Below are positions 34,025 to 43,163 of a DNA stretch of 64,000 bases, one piece after another. The position numbers and the translations under genes were made by a program. The stretch is from an uncultured Maribacter sp. Lineage in GTDB: Bacteria > Bacteroidota > Bacteroidia > Flavobacteriales > Flavobacteriaceae. The stretch is taken from assembly GCA_947504045.1 (NCBI GenBank), contig CANNFY010000005.1, forward strand, positions 1 through 64,000, in the 5' to 3' direction. Position 1 is the stretch's first letter. Each line of letters opens with the position of its first letter. A model generated the notes under the pieces. It did not search any database. It had not been told where the DNA came from and worked only from the letters and a program-made list of their open reading frames with translations.

Positions 34025-35092
34025 ATGGCTCACAACATAAAACCAGGAGTTGCTACCGGTGATCAGGTTCAAGAAATTTTTAATTACGCAAAAGAAAAAG
34101 GATTTGCTTTACCAGCAGTAAACGTTATTGGATCAGATACTATTAATGGTGTTTTAGAAACAGCAGCAAGCTTAAATGCTCCAGTAATAATACAATTTTC
34201 TAATGGAGGAGCTCAATTTAATGCAGGAAAAGGACTTTCTAATGAAGGCCAAAATGCTGCAATACAAGGTGCTGTTGCAGGAGCAAAACATGTACACCAA
34301 TTAGCTGAAGCTTACGGTGCAACAGTCATTTTACATACAGACCACTGTGCAAAAAAACTTTTACCTTGGATCGATGGTCTTTTAGATGCTAGTGAAAAAC
34401 ATTATGCAGAAACTGGAAAATCTCTTTTTAGTTCTCATATGATAGATCTTTCTGAAGAACCTATTGAAGAAAATATAGAAATATGTAAAGGATATCTTGA
34501 ACGAATGAGCAAGATGGATATGACTTTAGAAATAGAATTAGGTATTACTGGAGGAGAAGAAGATGGTGTAGATAACTCCGATGTAGATGATTCTAAATTA
34601 TACACGCAACCAGAAGAAGTGGCATACGCTTATGAAGAACTTTCTAAAGTAAGCCATAGATTTACAATTGCAGCTGCATTTGGTAATGTACATGGTGTTT
34701 ACAAACCTGGAAACGTAAAATTAACTCCAAAAATTCTTAAGAACTCTCAAGAGTTTATTTCAGAAAAATATGGTGTAGAGCATAATCATATAGATTTTGT
34801 TTTCCATGGTGGATCAGGATCAACAGTGGAAGAAATTCGTGAAGGTATTAGCTACGGAGTAATAAAAATGAATATAGACACCGATTTACAATATGCTTTT
34901 TTATCAGGTGTAAGAGACTATATTCAAGACAAAAAAGATTATTTACAAGGCCAAATAGGTAACCCAAAAGGAGCTGATGAACCTAACAAAAAATTCTACG
35001 ATCCAAGAGTTTGGTTACGTGAAGGTGAAAAATCTTTTGTAGAAAGATTGAAAAAAGCCTTTGAAGATTTAAACAATGTTAATACATTGTAG
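34025..35092 (+). CDS. fbaA: Class II fructose-bisphosphate aldolase
   Basis: 355 residues, the class IIA length. It cleaves or forms fructose 1,6-bisphosphate in glycolysis and gluconeogenesis with Zn2+. Metal and substrate motifs are VILHTDHCAKK, LEIELGITGGEEDGVD, AAAFGNVHGVYKPGNVKL and FHGGSGSTVEEI. The accD gene follows 36 bp later and seems to share its transcript. Confidence 0.97.
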   Translation: MAHNIKPGVATGDQVQEIFNYAKEKGFALPAVNVIGSDTINGVLETAASLNAPVIIQFSNGGAQFNAGKGLSNEGQNAAIQGAVAGAKHVHQLAEAYGATVILHTDHCAKKLLPWIDGLLDASEKHYAETGKSLFSSHMIDLSEEPIEENIEICKGYLERMSKMDMTLEIELGITGGEEDGVDNSDVDDSKLYTQPEEVAYAYEELSKVSHRFTIAAAFGNVHGVYKPGNVKLTPKILKNSQEFISEKYGVEHNHIDFVFHGGSGSTVEEIREGISYGVIKMNIDTDLQYAFLSGVRDYIQDKKDYLQGQIGNPKGADEPNKKFYDPRVWLREGEKSFVERLKKAFEDLNNVNTL

Positions 35093-35128
35093 CCCCAAAA
35101 TAAATCTAACAACACCTAATTTATAGAT

Positions 35129-35992
35129 ATGACGGCTTGGTTTAAAAGAACAGAAAAAGGAATACAGACCTCTACAGAAGAAAAAAAAGACACCCCAAAA
35201 GGATTGTGGTATAAATCCCCAACAGGTAAAATTGTAGAGTCTGATGAACTAGCTAAAAACTTTTATGTAAGTCCTGAAGATGACTACCACGTAAGAATTG
35301 GAAGCAAAGAATACTTTGAAATTCTTTTTGATGATAACAAATTTGAAGAACTTGATAGTAAGCTGACCTCTAAAGACCCTTTAAAGTTTGAGGACACCAA
35401 AAAATATGTGGATCGCTTAAAAGATGCACAGAAAAAAACTGGACTAAAAGACGCTGTTAGAACTGCAGTAGGACTTTCAACAGGAAAAAAACTTGTTATT
35501 TGCTGTATGGACTTTAGTTTTATAGGTGGATCAATGGGTAGTGTTGTTGGCGAAAAAATAGCACGAGGCATAGATTATTCTATAAAAAACAAGATACCAT
35601 TTTTAATGATATCTAAATCTGGTGGAGCCCGTATGATGGAAGCAGCTCTTTCTTTAATGCAATTAGCAAAAACATCTGCTAAACTTGCGCAATTAGCAGA
35701 GGCAGGTATACCATACATATCTTTATGTACTGATCCAACTACAGGCGGAACAACAGCATCTTATGCAATGCTTGGAGATATTAACATTTCAGAACCAGGT
35801 GCTTTAATAGGTTTTGCTGGCCCAAGAATTGTAAAAGATTTTACAGGTAAAGACCTTCCAGAAGGTTTTCAAACTTCTGAATTCTTATTAGAACACGGCT
35901 TTTTAGATTTTATATCTCACAGAAGAGATTTAAAAAAGAATATAAATTTATATATAGATTTAATTCAGAATAACAAGGTAAGACTTAACTAA
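35129..35992 (+). CDS. accD: Acetyl-CoA carboxylase carboxyltransferase subunit beta
   Basis: 287 residues. With AccA it transfers CO2 from carboxy-biotin to acetyl-CoA, the first step of fatty acid synthesis. The crotonase-like core is normal: [67 protein letters not shown]. The N-terminal zinc ribbon lacks all four cysteines: where E. coli has C27, C30, C46 and C49, this protein has S30, G33, S48 and D51, in an otherwise alignable stretch starting [11 protein letters not shown] believe this is shared by other flavobacteria, but cannot check. It is probably co-transcribed with fbaA. Confidence 0.96.
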   Translation: MTAWFKRTEKGIQTSTEEKKDTPKGLWYKSPTGKIVESDELAKNFYVSPEDDYHVRIGSKEYFEILFDDNKFEELDSKLTSKDPLKFEDTKKYVDRLKDAQKKTGLKDAVRTAVGLSTGKKLVICCMDFSFIGGSMGSVVGEKIARGIDYSIKNKIPFLMISKSGGARMMEAALSLMQLAKTSAKLAQLAEAGIPYISLCTDPTTGGTTASYAMLGDINISEPGALIGFAGPRIVKDFTGKDLPEGFQTSEFLLEHGFLDFISHRRDLKKNINLYIDLIQNNKVRLN

Positions 35993-36008
35993 AAAATAAG
36001 TTTTATAT

Positions 36009-36053
36009 ATAAAAGTGCTATACAAGTTTATACTAGTGTGGCACTTTTATTAT
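36009..36053 (+). terminator. Probable terminator after accD
   Basis: Arms ATAAAAGTGC and GCACTTTTAT (36009-36018 with 36041-36050) with a 22-nt loop that can itself pair in part, then a T-rich stretch. Confidence 0.6.
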
Positions 36054-36082
36054 ACTTAGTGCATTTTTAATATAAAAAAAGT

Positions 36083-36113
36083 TATATTTGCGCCTTGATT
36101 GAAAATCAATCAA
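36083..36113 (+). promoter_or_regulatory. rpsO promoter box and leader hairpin
   Basis: TATATTTG at 36083-36090 is an exact -7 match. The leader starts a few bases later and contains a 7-bp inverted repeat TTGATTG/CAATCAA (36095-36101 with 36107-36113), a possible S15 autoregulatory site. S15 controls its own mRNA in several bacteria; here this is inference. Confidence 0.5.
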
Positions 36114-36148
36114 AAAACATACATAAAAATCATTAAAACAATATTGGA

Positions 36149-36418
36149 ATGTATTTAACAAAAGAAGTAAAAGCCGAAATTTTTGCAAAACACGGCGGAA
36201 AAGCAGAGAACACAGGTTCTACAGAAGGTCAAATAGCGTTGTTTACGCACCGTATAAACCACCTAACTGGGCACCTAAAAAAGAATCATAAAGATTTTAA
36301 CACAGAGCGTTCTCTAGTAAAATTAGTAGGTAAAAGAAGAAGCTTACTAGACTATTTAAAGAAAAAAGATATTGTAAAATATCGTGAACTAATTGTAGAA
36401 TTAGGTATTAGAAAATAA
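36149..36418 (+). CDS. rpsO: 30S ribosomal protein S15
   Basis: 89 residues, exactly the usual size. Family signatures are the helical start, GSTEGQIALFTHRINHLTGHLKKNHKDF, and LVGKRRSLLDYLKKKDIVKYRELI. S15 binds 16S rRNA and nucleates the platform. It is followed by a terminator and then pnp, the same gene order (rpsO-pnp) as in E. coli. Confidence 0.98.
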   Translation: MYLTKEVKAEIFAKHGGKAENTGSTEGQIALFTHRINHLTGHLKKNHKDFNTERSLVKLVGKRRSLLDYLKKKDIVKYRELIVELGIRK

Positions 36419-36424
36419 TTTTTT

Positions 36425-36450
36425 AAGGGGAAGCTAAGCTTCCCCTTTTT
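36425..36450 (+). terminator. Intrinsic terminator after rpsO
   Basis: Perfect stem AAGGGGAAGC/GCTTCCCCTT (36425-36434 with 36438-36447) with a 3-nt loop and a following T-run. Confidence 0.92.
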
Positions 36451-36477
36451 ATATACTCTACTGTTCAAGAGGTAAAA

Positions 36478-36491
36478 CCTAAACATTTAGG
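36478..36491. promoter_or_regulatory. Palindrome upstream of pnp
   Basis: CCTAAA-CA-TTTAGG, about 115 bp before the pnp start. It differs at two central bases from the 14-mer in the trkA leader. Confidence 0.3.
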
Positions 36492-36554
36492 AAGAACAAA
36501 AACAAAAAGCTACGTATAGTTTTTCATTGGTCCACACAACAACACAACACACAA

Positions 36555-36611
36555 TTTGTCTAACAAGACAAAAGACCATTGTTTAACACTCATGTAAAAA
36601 TAAACATGAGT
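36555..36611 (+). promoter_or_regulatory. Two hairpins in the pnp leader, one covering the start codon
   Basis: Hairpin 1: TTTGTCT/AGACAAA (36555-36561 with 36566-36572), 4-nt loop. Hairpin 2: ACTCATG/CATGAGT (36588-36594 with 36605-36611), 10-nt loop; its right arm contains the pnp ATG (36606-36608). PNPase represses its own translation in E. coli through leader structure; a similar control is possible here. Confidence 0.45.
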
Positions 36612-38870
36612 AAAATCGAATTTATGATTCCAAAAGTATTTAAAGAGGTCATAGACCTTGGGGACGGTAGAGAAATTTCTATCGAAACTGGAAAATTGGC
36701 AAAACAGGCACACGGTTCTGTTGTTGTTCAATCTGGAAAATGTATGTTATTATGTACAGTTGTTTCCAATTACAAATCTGCAGATGTAGATTTTTTACCA
36801 TTAACAGTAGATTATCGCGAAAAATTTGCCGCAGCAGGTCGTTATCCTGGTGGTTTTTTCAAAAGAGAAGCAAGACCTAGTGATGGTGAAGTATTAACTA
36901 TGCGTTTAGTAGACCGTGTTTTACGTCCCCTATTCCCAAAAGATTACCATTCAGAAACTCAAGTAATGATTCAGTTAATGTCTCATGACCCAGATGTTAT
37001 GCCAGATGCAATGGCTGGATTAGCAGCTTCTGCTGCAATACAATTGTCTGATTTTCCTTTTGAGTGTCCAATTTCTGAAGCCAGAGTTGGTCGTGTAAAT
37101 GGAGAATTTATTATTAACCCAACTAGAGCACAATTAGAAGAATCTGACATTGATATGATGATTGGAGCATCTGCTGATTCTGTAATGATGGTTGAGGGAG
37201 AAATGAATGAAATTTCTGAAGAAGAAATGACTGAGGCTATTAAGTTTGCACATGAAGCAATTAAAGTACAATGTGCTGCTCAAATTAAATTAGCTGAAGC
37301 TTTTGGTAAAAAAGAAACACGTGAGTATGAGCCAGAACGCGAAGATGCTGATCTAGCACAAAAAATTCATGAAATGGCATATGACAAAGTATATGCTGTT
37401 GCTCAAGCAGGTTCTGCAAAACATGAACGTAGCGCTGCATTTGGAGAAATAAAAGAAGAAATAATTGCTTCTTTCTCCGAAGAAGAAAGAGAAGATTTTG
37501 GCGGACTTATTTCTAAATATTACAGTAAAGCAGAAAAAGCAGCTGTAAGAGATTTAACTTTAAATGAAGGCTTACGTTTAGACGGACGTAAAACCGATGA
37601 AATTAGACCAATTTGGTGCGAGGTAGATTACTTACCTTCTACACACGGTTCTTCTATTTTTACAAGAGGAGAAACACAAGCATTAGCTACAGTTACTTTA
37701 GGTACATCTAGAGAAGCTAACCAAATAGATATGCCATCTTATGAAGGTGAAGAATCTTTTTATCTACACTATAACTTCCCTCCTTTTTCAACTGGAGAAG
37801 CAAGACCAATTCGTGGTACTTCACGTAGAGAAGTAGGTCATGGTAACTTAGCACAAAGAGCATTAAAAGGAATGGTTCCTGAAGATTGCCCGTATACTGT
37901 ACGTGTAGTTTCAGAAATTTTAGAATCTAACGGTTCTTCTTCTATGGCAACCGTTTGCGCAGGAACAATGGCAATGATGGATGCAGGTGTACAACTTAAA
38001 AAACCAGTTTCTGGTATTGCAATGGGATTAATATCTGATGCAGATTCTGGAAAATATGCTGTTTTATCTGATATTTTAGGAGATGAAGATCACTTAGGTG
38101 ATATGGATTTTAAAGTTACCGGTACTGCAGATGGTATAACAGCTTGCCAAATGGATATTAAAGTAAAAGGACTTTCTTATGAAATTCTTGTAAATGCTTT
38201 AAAACAAGCACGTGAGGGTCGTTTGCATATTTTAGGAAAAATTACCGACACTATTTCTGCTCCAAATACAGGTGTTAAAGAACACGCTCCTACAATGATC
38301 ACAAGAAGAATTCCTAACGAATTCATTGGTGCTTTAATAGGTCCTGGAGGAAAAGTAATTCAAGAATTACAAAAAGAAACAGGATGTACTATAGTTATTA
38401 ATGAAGACCCAGTTACAGAAGAAGGAATTGTAGAAATTTTAGGTACAGGTTCTGAAGGTATTGCTGCTGTTGAAAGCAAAATAGACTCTTTACTATTTAA
38501 GCCAGAAAAAGGTAGCGTATACGAAGTAAAAGTAATTAAAATGTTAGACTTTGGTGCTGTTGTAGAATATACAGATGCTCCTGGTAACGAAGTTTTATTA
38601 CACGTATCTGAGTTAGCTTGGGAACGTACAGAAAATGTTACTGATGTAGTAAACATGGGTGATGTTTTTGATGTAAAATACTTTGGTGTAGACCCAAGAA
38701 CTCGTAAAGAGAAAGTTTCTCGTAAAGCTCTTTTACCTAAACCAGAAGGTTACGTAGAAAGAGCCCCAAGAGACAACAACAGAAGTAGAGACAGTAAAGG
38801 TAGAGATAATCGTGGACGCGATAACCGCAGAGATGATAGAAAACCAAGAGAAGAGAAAAAAGAGAGTTAA
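36606..38870 (+). CDS. pnp: Polyribonucleotide nucleotidyltransferase (PNPase)
   Basis: 754 residues from ATG 36606; the TTG at 36579 in the same frame lies inside the leader structure. A 3'-5' phosphorolytic exoribonuclease, trimeric, central to mRNA decay. Two RNase PH domains (~15-140 and ~315-540), the second with [23 protein letters not shown] and [16 protein letters not shown]; a KH domain near 555-615 ([16 protein letters not shown]) and an S1 domain near 625-695. The last ~30 residues are an Arg/Asp/Asn/Lys-rich low-complexity tail that may help bind RNA or partners. Confidence 0.97.
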   Translation: MSKIEFMIPKVFKEVIDLGDGREISIETGKLAKQAHGSVVVQSGKCMLLCTVVSNYKSADVDFLPLTVDYREKFAAAGRYPGGFFKREARPSDGEVLTMRLVDRVLRPLFPKDYHSETQVMIQLMSHDPDVMPDAMAGLAASAAIQLSDFPFECPISEARVGRVNGEFIINPTRAQLEESDIDMMIGASADSVMMVEGEMNEISEEEMTEAIKFAHEAIKVQCAAQIKLAEAFGKKETREYEPEREDADLAQKIHEMAYDKVYAVAQAGSAKHERSAAFGEIKEEIIASFSEEEREDFGGLISKYYSKAEKAAVRDLTLNEGLRLDGRKTDEIRPIWCEVDYLPSTHGSSIFTRGETQALATVTLGTSREANQIDMPSYEGEESFYLHYNFPPFSTGEARPIRGTSRREVGHGNLAQRALKGMVPEDCPYTVRVVSEILESNGSSSMATVCAGTMAMMDAGVQLKKPVSGIAMGLISDADSGKYAVLSDILGDEDHLGDMDFKVTGTADGITACQMDIKVKGLSYEILVNALKQAREGRLHILGKITDTISAPNTGVKEHAPTMITRRIPNEFIGALIGPGGKVIQELQKETGCTIVINEDPVTEEGIVEILGTGSEGIAAVESKIDSLLFKPEKGSVYEVKVIKMLDFGAVVEYTDAPGNEVLLHVSELAWERTENVTDVVNMGDVFDVKYFGVDPRTRKEKVSRKALLPKPEGYVERAPRDNNRSRDSKGRDNRGRDNRRDDRKPREEKKES

Positions 38871-38891
38871 TCTTTATACTCCTAAATAATT

Positions 38892-38926
38892 AAAGCCCAA
38901 TTAGTAATTACTAATTGGGCTTTTTA
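38892..38926. terminator. Terminator after pnp
   Basis: A perfect 32-bp palindrome (16-bp arms 38892-38907 and 38908-38923, core GCCCAATTAG) with a T-run on the right. Confidence 0.92.
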
Positions 38927-39091
38927 TTTTAAATAAATTTTAACATAGAATTCCGTGCTTTTTAACATCATTTCAAAATAAAAAAATCAAAATCACGCAT
39001 TTTCATAAATTATTCATAAATCTTAAAAATAAAAAATCTAAAGTTTCAAAGTCTCCGTAAAAATAATAGAACAAAATAGTAATAATGATTT

Positions 39092-40471
39092 ATGGAAACT
39101 AAAAACACTTTACCAGTACAGACACAATCATCAGAAAAAAACAGTACGTCTTCTGGACCAATAATTCTGATTAGCACTTTTTTATTAATGATTGGTGCCA
39201 TTTATTTAGTCTATGTATTTAAAAGTGATTTTGACCAATTTAATAAAGAAAGATCTAACTCTATTTTAGGATACAGTTTTATGGTTATTGCTGGCGTATT
39301 ATTTGCCCTAAAAGCATTTTATTTTGCCTATATTTTATTTAGATATTATAAATACAAAAGTATTGCCCCTTTACCAGATGAAGAATTACCAACTTGCACG
39401 GTAATAGTACCAGCATATAACGAAGGAAAACAAGTTTATGACACTTTAATAAGTTTATCCGACAGCCATTTTCCACGAAAAAAATTACAAATAATATCTA
39501 TTGATGATGGCAGTGTTGATGATACTTGGGAATGGATGCAAAAAGCAAAAAATATTTTAGGTAATCGCTTAGAAATCTACCAACAACCAGAAAACAAAGG
39601 AAAAAGACATGCGCTTTATCGCGGATTTAATTTAGGAACGGGCGAAATATTTGTTACGGTAGATAGTGACTCTATAGTAAACCAAGATACCCTTAGAATT
39701 TTAGTAAGTCCATTTGTAACTAATAAAAAATGTGGGGCCGTTGCTGGTAACATTAGAGTTTTAAATAAGGAAAAAGCTTTACTTCCTAAAATGCTAGATG
39801 TTAGTTTTGTTTTAAGTTTTGAATTTGTTCGGTCAGCAGAAAGTAGTTTAAACTCTGTATTTTGTACTCCTGGTGCATTGGCAGCATACAAAAGTTCTGC
39901 TGTTTATGCTTGTTTACCAGAATGGATTAACCAAACTTTTATGGGGCAACCATCCGATATTGGTGAAGATAGAGCAATGACAAATATGATACTTAAACAA
40001 GGGTATCATGTTTTATTTCAAAAAAATGCAATTGCTTACACTAATGTTCCTGAAGAGTATACAGGTTTATATAAAATGTTTATTAGATGGGGAAGAAGCA
40101 ATGTTCGCGAAAACATTCAAATGGCAAAATATGTGTTTACTAACTTTAGAAAAGGTCCAAAAACTGGAACAAGAATATTGTTTATAAATCAATCTTTAAA
40201 AATATTAATGAGTTACCCTTTTTTAATATTCATGTTATTCTTTATACTATCACACCCATTACTATATATAAGCTCTACCTTATTAAGTATACTTGTACTA
40301 TCCTCTTTTCCTGTTCTATTTTATGCCAAAAAATACGACCTTAAAGAGTCTTTCTGGGCGTATTCTTATAGTATTTTATATGCATTCGGTTTGTTTTGGA
40401 TTACACCATATGCAATAGCAACAGCAAATAGAAAAGGGTGGTTAACACGTGGCTTACCTGAAAAAAAATAA
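39092..40471 (+). CDS. Membrane family-2 glycosyltransferase
   Basis: 459 residues. Two N-terminal membrane segments (~22-43, ~60-84), a cytoplasmic GT-A domain, and three or four C-terminal segments (~365-450): the layout of hyaluronan/poly-GlcNAc synthase-like GT2 enzymes. Catalytic motifs are in order: VIVPAYNEG, ISIDDGSVDDT, TVDSDSIV (metal-binding DxD), GEDRAM (catalytic base) and IRWGRSN in place of QxxRW. It probably makes a surface polysaccharide. It stands alone between terminators with a 166-bp AT-rich region upstream that shows no clear promoter box. Confidence 0.88.
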   Translation: METKNTLPVQTQSSEKNSTSSGPIILISTFLLMIGAIYLVYVFKSDFDQFNKERSNSILGYSFMVIAGVLFALKAFYFAYILFRYYKYKSIAPLPDEELPTCTVIVPAYNEGKQVYDTLISLSDSHFPRKKLQIISIDDGSVDDTWEWMQKAKNILGNRLEIYQQPENKGKRHALYRGFNLGTGEIFVTVDSDSIVNQDTLRILVSPFVTNKKCGAVAGNIRVLNKEKALLPKMLDVSFVLSFEFVRSAESSLNSVFCTPGALAAYKSSAVYACLPEWINQTFMGQPSDIGEDRAMTNMILKQGYHVLFQKNAIAYTNVPEEYTGLYKMFIRWGRSNVRENIQMAKYVFTNFRKGPKTGTRILFINQSLKILMSYPFLIFMLFFILSHPLLYISSTLLSILVLSSFPVLFYAKKYDLKESFWAYSYSILYAFGLFWITPYAIATANRKGWLTRGLPEKK

Positions 40472-40490
40472 TCTTATTATATTCTACATA

Positions 40491-40534
40491 AAACGCCATT
40501 TAGTTTTAAATAATAACTAAATGGCGTTTTTTTT
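40491..40534. terminator. Terminator after the glycosyltransferase gene
   Basis: Perfect 15-bp stem (40491-40505 with 40515-40529, core CGCCATTTAG), 9-nt loop, T-run. Confidence 0.92.
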
Positions 40535-40635
40535 AAATAAAATTTACTTTGTAATTGAAAGTAAAATATAATTTTATCGACTAATATATAACGGTATACA
40601 AATAGATAAAAACCTTTTTTTCTTACCGTTTAACT

Positions 40636-40651
40636 AAAAAATGCATTTTTT
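40636..40651. promoter_or_regulatory. Palindrome upstream of rpoD
   Basis: AAAAAATGCATTTTTT is a perfect 16-bp palindrome about 80 bp before rpoD; a near -7 box TGCTTTTG follows at 40656-40663. The rest of 40535-40728 shows nothing further. Confidence 0.3.
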
Positions 40652-40728
40652 TTAATGCTTTTGTAACATTCGGAGCTTTTTTACGTATAAGTATATGCAG
40701 TCTATGCAAATGAACTTAATTTTATTAA

Positions 40729-41592
40729 ATGAGACAGCTTAAGATTACAAAACAGGTTACCAACAGGGAAACCGCATCTTTGGATAAGTACTTACAAGAA
40801 ATTGGAAAAGTAGACCTTATTACTGCAGATGAAGAAGTAGAATTGGCACAACGCATCAAGGCAGGCGACCAGATCGCTCTTGAAAAACTTACAAAAGCCA
40901 ATCTTAGATTCGTAGTATCGGTTGCTAAACAGTACCAAAACCAGGGCCTTACTCTGCCAGACTTAATCAACGAAGGAAACTTAGGGTTGATAAAAGCGGC
41001 ACAACGTTTTGATGAAACTCGTGGATTCAAATTTATTTCCTATGCCGTATGGTGGATTCGTCAATCTATCCTGCAAGCATTAGCAGAACAATCTCGTATT
41101 GTTCGTTTACCATTGAACAAAATTGGTTCAATAAACAAAATAAATAAAACTTTTGCCTTTTTAGAGCAGGCTCATGAACGCCAGCCTTCACCAGAAGAAA
41201 TTGCAAAAGAATTAGACATGACTGTTGATGATGTAAAACAGTCTTTAAAAAATTCTGGCCGTCATGTATCAATGGATGCTCCATTAATTGATGGTGAAGA
41301 CTCTAACCTTTATGATGTACTTCGTAGTGGCGAATCTCCAAATCCAGATAAAGAGTTATTACACGAATCATTACGCACAGAAATAGAGCGTGCTTTAGAA
41401 ACATTAACTCCTAGAGAAGCGGATGTTATTCGTTTATATTTTGGTTTAGCTGGGCAACACTCTATGACCTTAGAAGAAATTGGAGAAACTTTTGATTTAA
41501 CAAGAGAAAGAGTTCGTCAAATTAAAGAAAAGGCAATTCGTAGATTAAAGCATACATCTAGAAGCAAAATTTTAAAAACATATCTTGGTTAA
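40729..41592 (+). CDS. rpoD: Primary sigma factor RpoD (short Bacteroidota form)
   Basis: 287 residues. Region 1.1 and the non-conserved insert are absent, as is normal for the Bacteroidota housekeeping sigma. Region 1.2 starts near [18 protein letters not shown]; region 2 has [33 protein letters not shown] and [13 protein letters not shown]; region 3 follows; region 4 ends with [20 protein letters not shown] and IRRLKH. This protein is the reader of the TAnnTTTG promoters noted across the window. Monocistronic or followed by the small unit at 41635-41740. Confidence 0.97.
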   Translation: MRQLKITKQVTNRETASLDKYLQEIGKVDLITADEEVELAQRIKAGDQIALEKLTKANLRFVVSVAKQYQNQGLTLPDLINEGNLGLIKAAQRFDETRGFKFISYAVWWIRQSILQALAEQSRIVRLPLNKIGSINKINKTFAFLEQAHERQPSPEEIAKELDMTVDDVKQSLKNSGRHVSMDAPLIDGEDSNLYDVLRSGESPNPDKELLHESLRTEIERALETLTPREADVIRLYFGLAGQHSMTLEEIGETFDLTRERVRQIKEKAIRRLKHTSRSKILKTYLG

Positions 41593-41613
41593 ACAAGACA
41601 TAAGTTAAATTAG

Positions 41614-41642
41614 TTGTAAAATTTACTCTTATTGTAGATTTG
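41614..41642 (+). promoter_or_regulatory. Complete promoter TTG-N18-TAGATTTG
   Basis: A -33 TTG at 41614-41616, an 18-bp spacer and an exact -7 box at 41635-41642. This is the only promoter in the window where I find both elements at canonical spacing. It points into a short non-coding stretch that ends in a terminator. Confidence 0.55.
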
Positions 41643-41647
41643 GCATA

Positions 41648-41740
41648 TTAATTGTAATTTGTGAAACATAACAACAGTTTATCATGACTGTTCGTTTTTT
41701 GATTGATGAATAAACTCCGGCTGATTACCGGAGTTTTTTA
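41648..41740 (+). ncRNA. Candidate small RNA (~93 nt) between rpoD and the VF530-like gene
   Basis: Start estimated 6 bases after the -7 box; end at the terminator T-run. Internal hairpin AACAGT/ACTGTT (41673-41678 with 41687-41692). The only ORF is 9 codons. The alternative is that this is merely the rpoD 3' UTR. No known RNA family is recognised. Confidence 0.4.
41712..41740 (+). terminator. Intrinsic terminator
   Basis: Stem AAACTCCGG/CCGGAGTTT (41712-41720 with 41728-41736), 7-nt loop, T-run. Confidence 0.9.
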
Positions 41741-41752
41741 ATTTTATAAGCT

Positions 41753-41971
41753 ATGCAACAGCAACCAAACAACCCCCTACATGGTATTAAACTAGTAACT
41801 ATTTTAGAAGAACTAACAAATACCTATAGTTGGGAAGAATTAGCTAATCAAGTAAACATAAATTGCTTTAAAAGTAACCCTTCTATAAAATCTAGCTTAA
41901 AATTTTTAAGAAGAACCCCATGGGCTAGAGAGAAAGTAGAAAAACTATACCTTCATAGTATTAAAAAATAA
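41753..41971 (+). CDS. VF530-like small DNA-binding protein
   Basis: 72 residues. The whole sequence follows the VF530 family pattern (DUF2132): [48 protein letters not shown] and EKVEKLY. VF530 from Vibrio fischeri was solved as a small helical protein and suggested to bind DNA; function is not established. It starts 13 bp after a terminator and is followed by trmL after 2 bp, so the two form an operon. Confidence 0.88.
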   Translation: MQQQPNNPLHGIKLVTILEELTNTYSWEELANQVNINCFKSNPSIKSSLKFLRRTPWAREKVEKLYLHSIKK

Positions 41972-41973
41972 AT

Positions 41974-42426
41974 ATGGCATTTAATATTGTTCTTATAGAA
42001 CCAGAAATACCAAATAATACGGGTAACATAGGAAGACTAAGTTTAGGCACTGGATCTACATTGCACCTAGTAAAACCATTTGGGTTTGAACTTAACGACA
42101 AAAGAGTAAAACGTGCAGGTCTTGATTATTGGCAACATTTAAATGTTATTATTTATGAAAGTGCCGAAGACTTTTTTAATCTACACAAAAACAAACAAAT
42201 GGCTTTTTTATCTAGTCACGGAGAAAAAAAACACTGGAATATTCCTTTTACAAAAGATATGTTTTTAATTTTCGGAAAAGAGTCTGTAGGGTTATCAAAG
42301 TCTATAGTAGAAAAAAACAAAGAACAACTTTTTAAAATTCCGTTATATAGCAAGCACATTCGTAGTTTAAATATAGCCAATGCAGTTAGTATAGTAGTTT
42401 ATGAAGGTTTACGCCAATTACAATAA
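41974..42426 (+). CDS. trmL: tRNA (cytidine/uridine-34-2'-O)-methyltransferase TrmL
   Basis: 150 residues, a minimal SPOUT protein consisting only of the trefoil-knot domain. Motif 1 is IVLIEPEIPNNTGNIGRLS, motif 2 is LIFGKESVGLSKSIV and motif 3 is IPLYSKHIRSLNIANAVSIVVYE. It methylates the wobble ribose of tRNA-Leu isoacceptors. It begins 2 bp after the VF530-like gene. Confidence 0.94.
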   Translation: MAFNIVLIEPEIPNNTGNIGRLSLGTGSTLHLVKPFGFELNDKRVKRAGLDYWQHLNVIIYESAEDFFNLHKNKQMAFLSSHGEKKHWNIPFTKDMFLIFGKESVGLSKSIVEKNKEQLFKIPLYSKHIRSLNIANAVSIVVYEGLRQLQ

Positions 42427-42503
42427 ATACTATCTTTAAACCTACTATTAATTAACTATACATTTCCGTATTTTTGTTATTAAACGAATAAAGGTATTTT
42501 CTA

Positions 42504-43163
42504 ATGAGCAAAACAAAAATTGCCCCTTCCCTATTAGCTGCCGATTTTGGCAACTTACAACGCGATGTTGAAATGGTTAACAACAGTAATGCAGATTGGC
42601 ACCATATAGATGTTATGGATGGCGTTTTTGTTCCTAACATATCTTATGGCATGCCTGTTTTAAAAGCCATACAAAAACACGCTACCAAACCTTTAGATGT
42701 ACATTTAATGATCGTAGATCCTGATCGCTATATTAAAACTTTTGCCAATTTAGGAGCCACGGTTTTAACTGTCCATTATGAAGCTTGCACACATTTACAC
42801 CGATCATTACAAGCAATTAAAGCAGAAGGTATGATGGCTGGAGTAGCCCTTAATCCACATACAAATATTTCGCTTTTAGAAAATGTAATTAATGATATAG
42901 ATGTTGTTTGTATTATGAGCGTTAACCCTGGTTTTGGGGGACAATCTTTTATAGAAAACACCTACTCTAAAATAAAAGCTTTAAAAGAATTAATTGTTAA
43001 AAAAGAAGCAAAAACTCTAATTGAAATTGATGGTGGTGTTACCTCTAAAAATGCAGCTATGCTTACTGCTGCTGGCGCAGATGTTTTAGTAGCTGGTAGT
43101 TTTGTTTTTAAAAGTAAAAACCCAACTGAAACAATTAAAGAATTAAAAACTATAGCTGGTTAA
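42504..43163 (+). CDS. rpe: Ribulose-phosphate 3-epimerase
   Basis: 219 residues, the normal size of this TIM barrel. It interconverts ribulose 5-phosphate and xylulose 5-phosphate in the pentose phosphate pathway. Signatures are IAPSLLAADFGNL, HIDVMDGVFVPNISYG, PLDVHLMI, CIMSVNPGFGGQSFI and IEIDGGVTSKNAAML. Its stop overlaps the ATG of the next gene by one base (TAATG), so the two are translationally coupled. Confidence 0.97.
   Translation: MSKTKIAPSLLAADFGNLQRDVEMVNNSNADWHHIDVMDGVFVPNISYGMPVLKAIQKHATKPLDVHLMIVDPDRYIKTFANLGATVLTVHYEACTHLHRSLQAIKAEGMMAGVALNPHTNISLLENVINDIDVVCIMSVNPGFGGQSFIENTYSKIKALKELIVKKEAKTLIEIDGGVTSKNAAMLTAAGADVLVAGSFVFKSKNPTETIKELKTIAG

Noticed and set aside
41684-41713. 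Nine-codon ORF (MTVRFLIDE) in the rpoD-VF530 gap as a leader peptide.
   Set aside because: No codon bias toward a sensed amino acid and no alternative pairing with the terminator that I can see.
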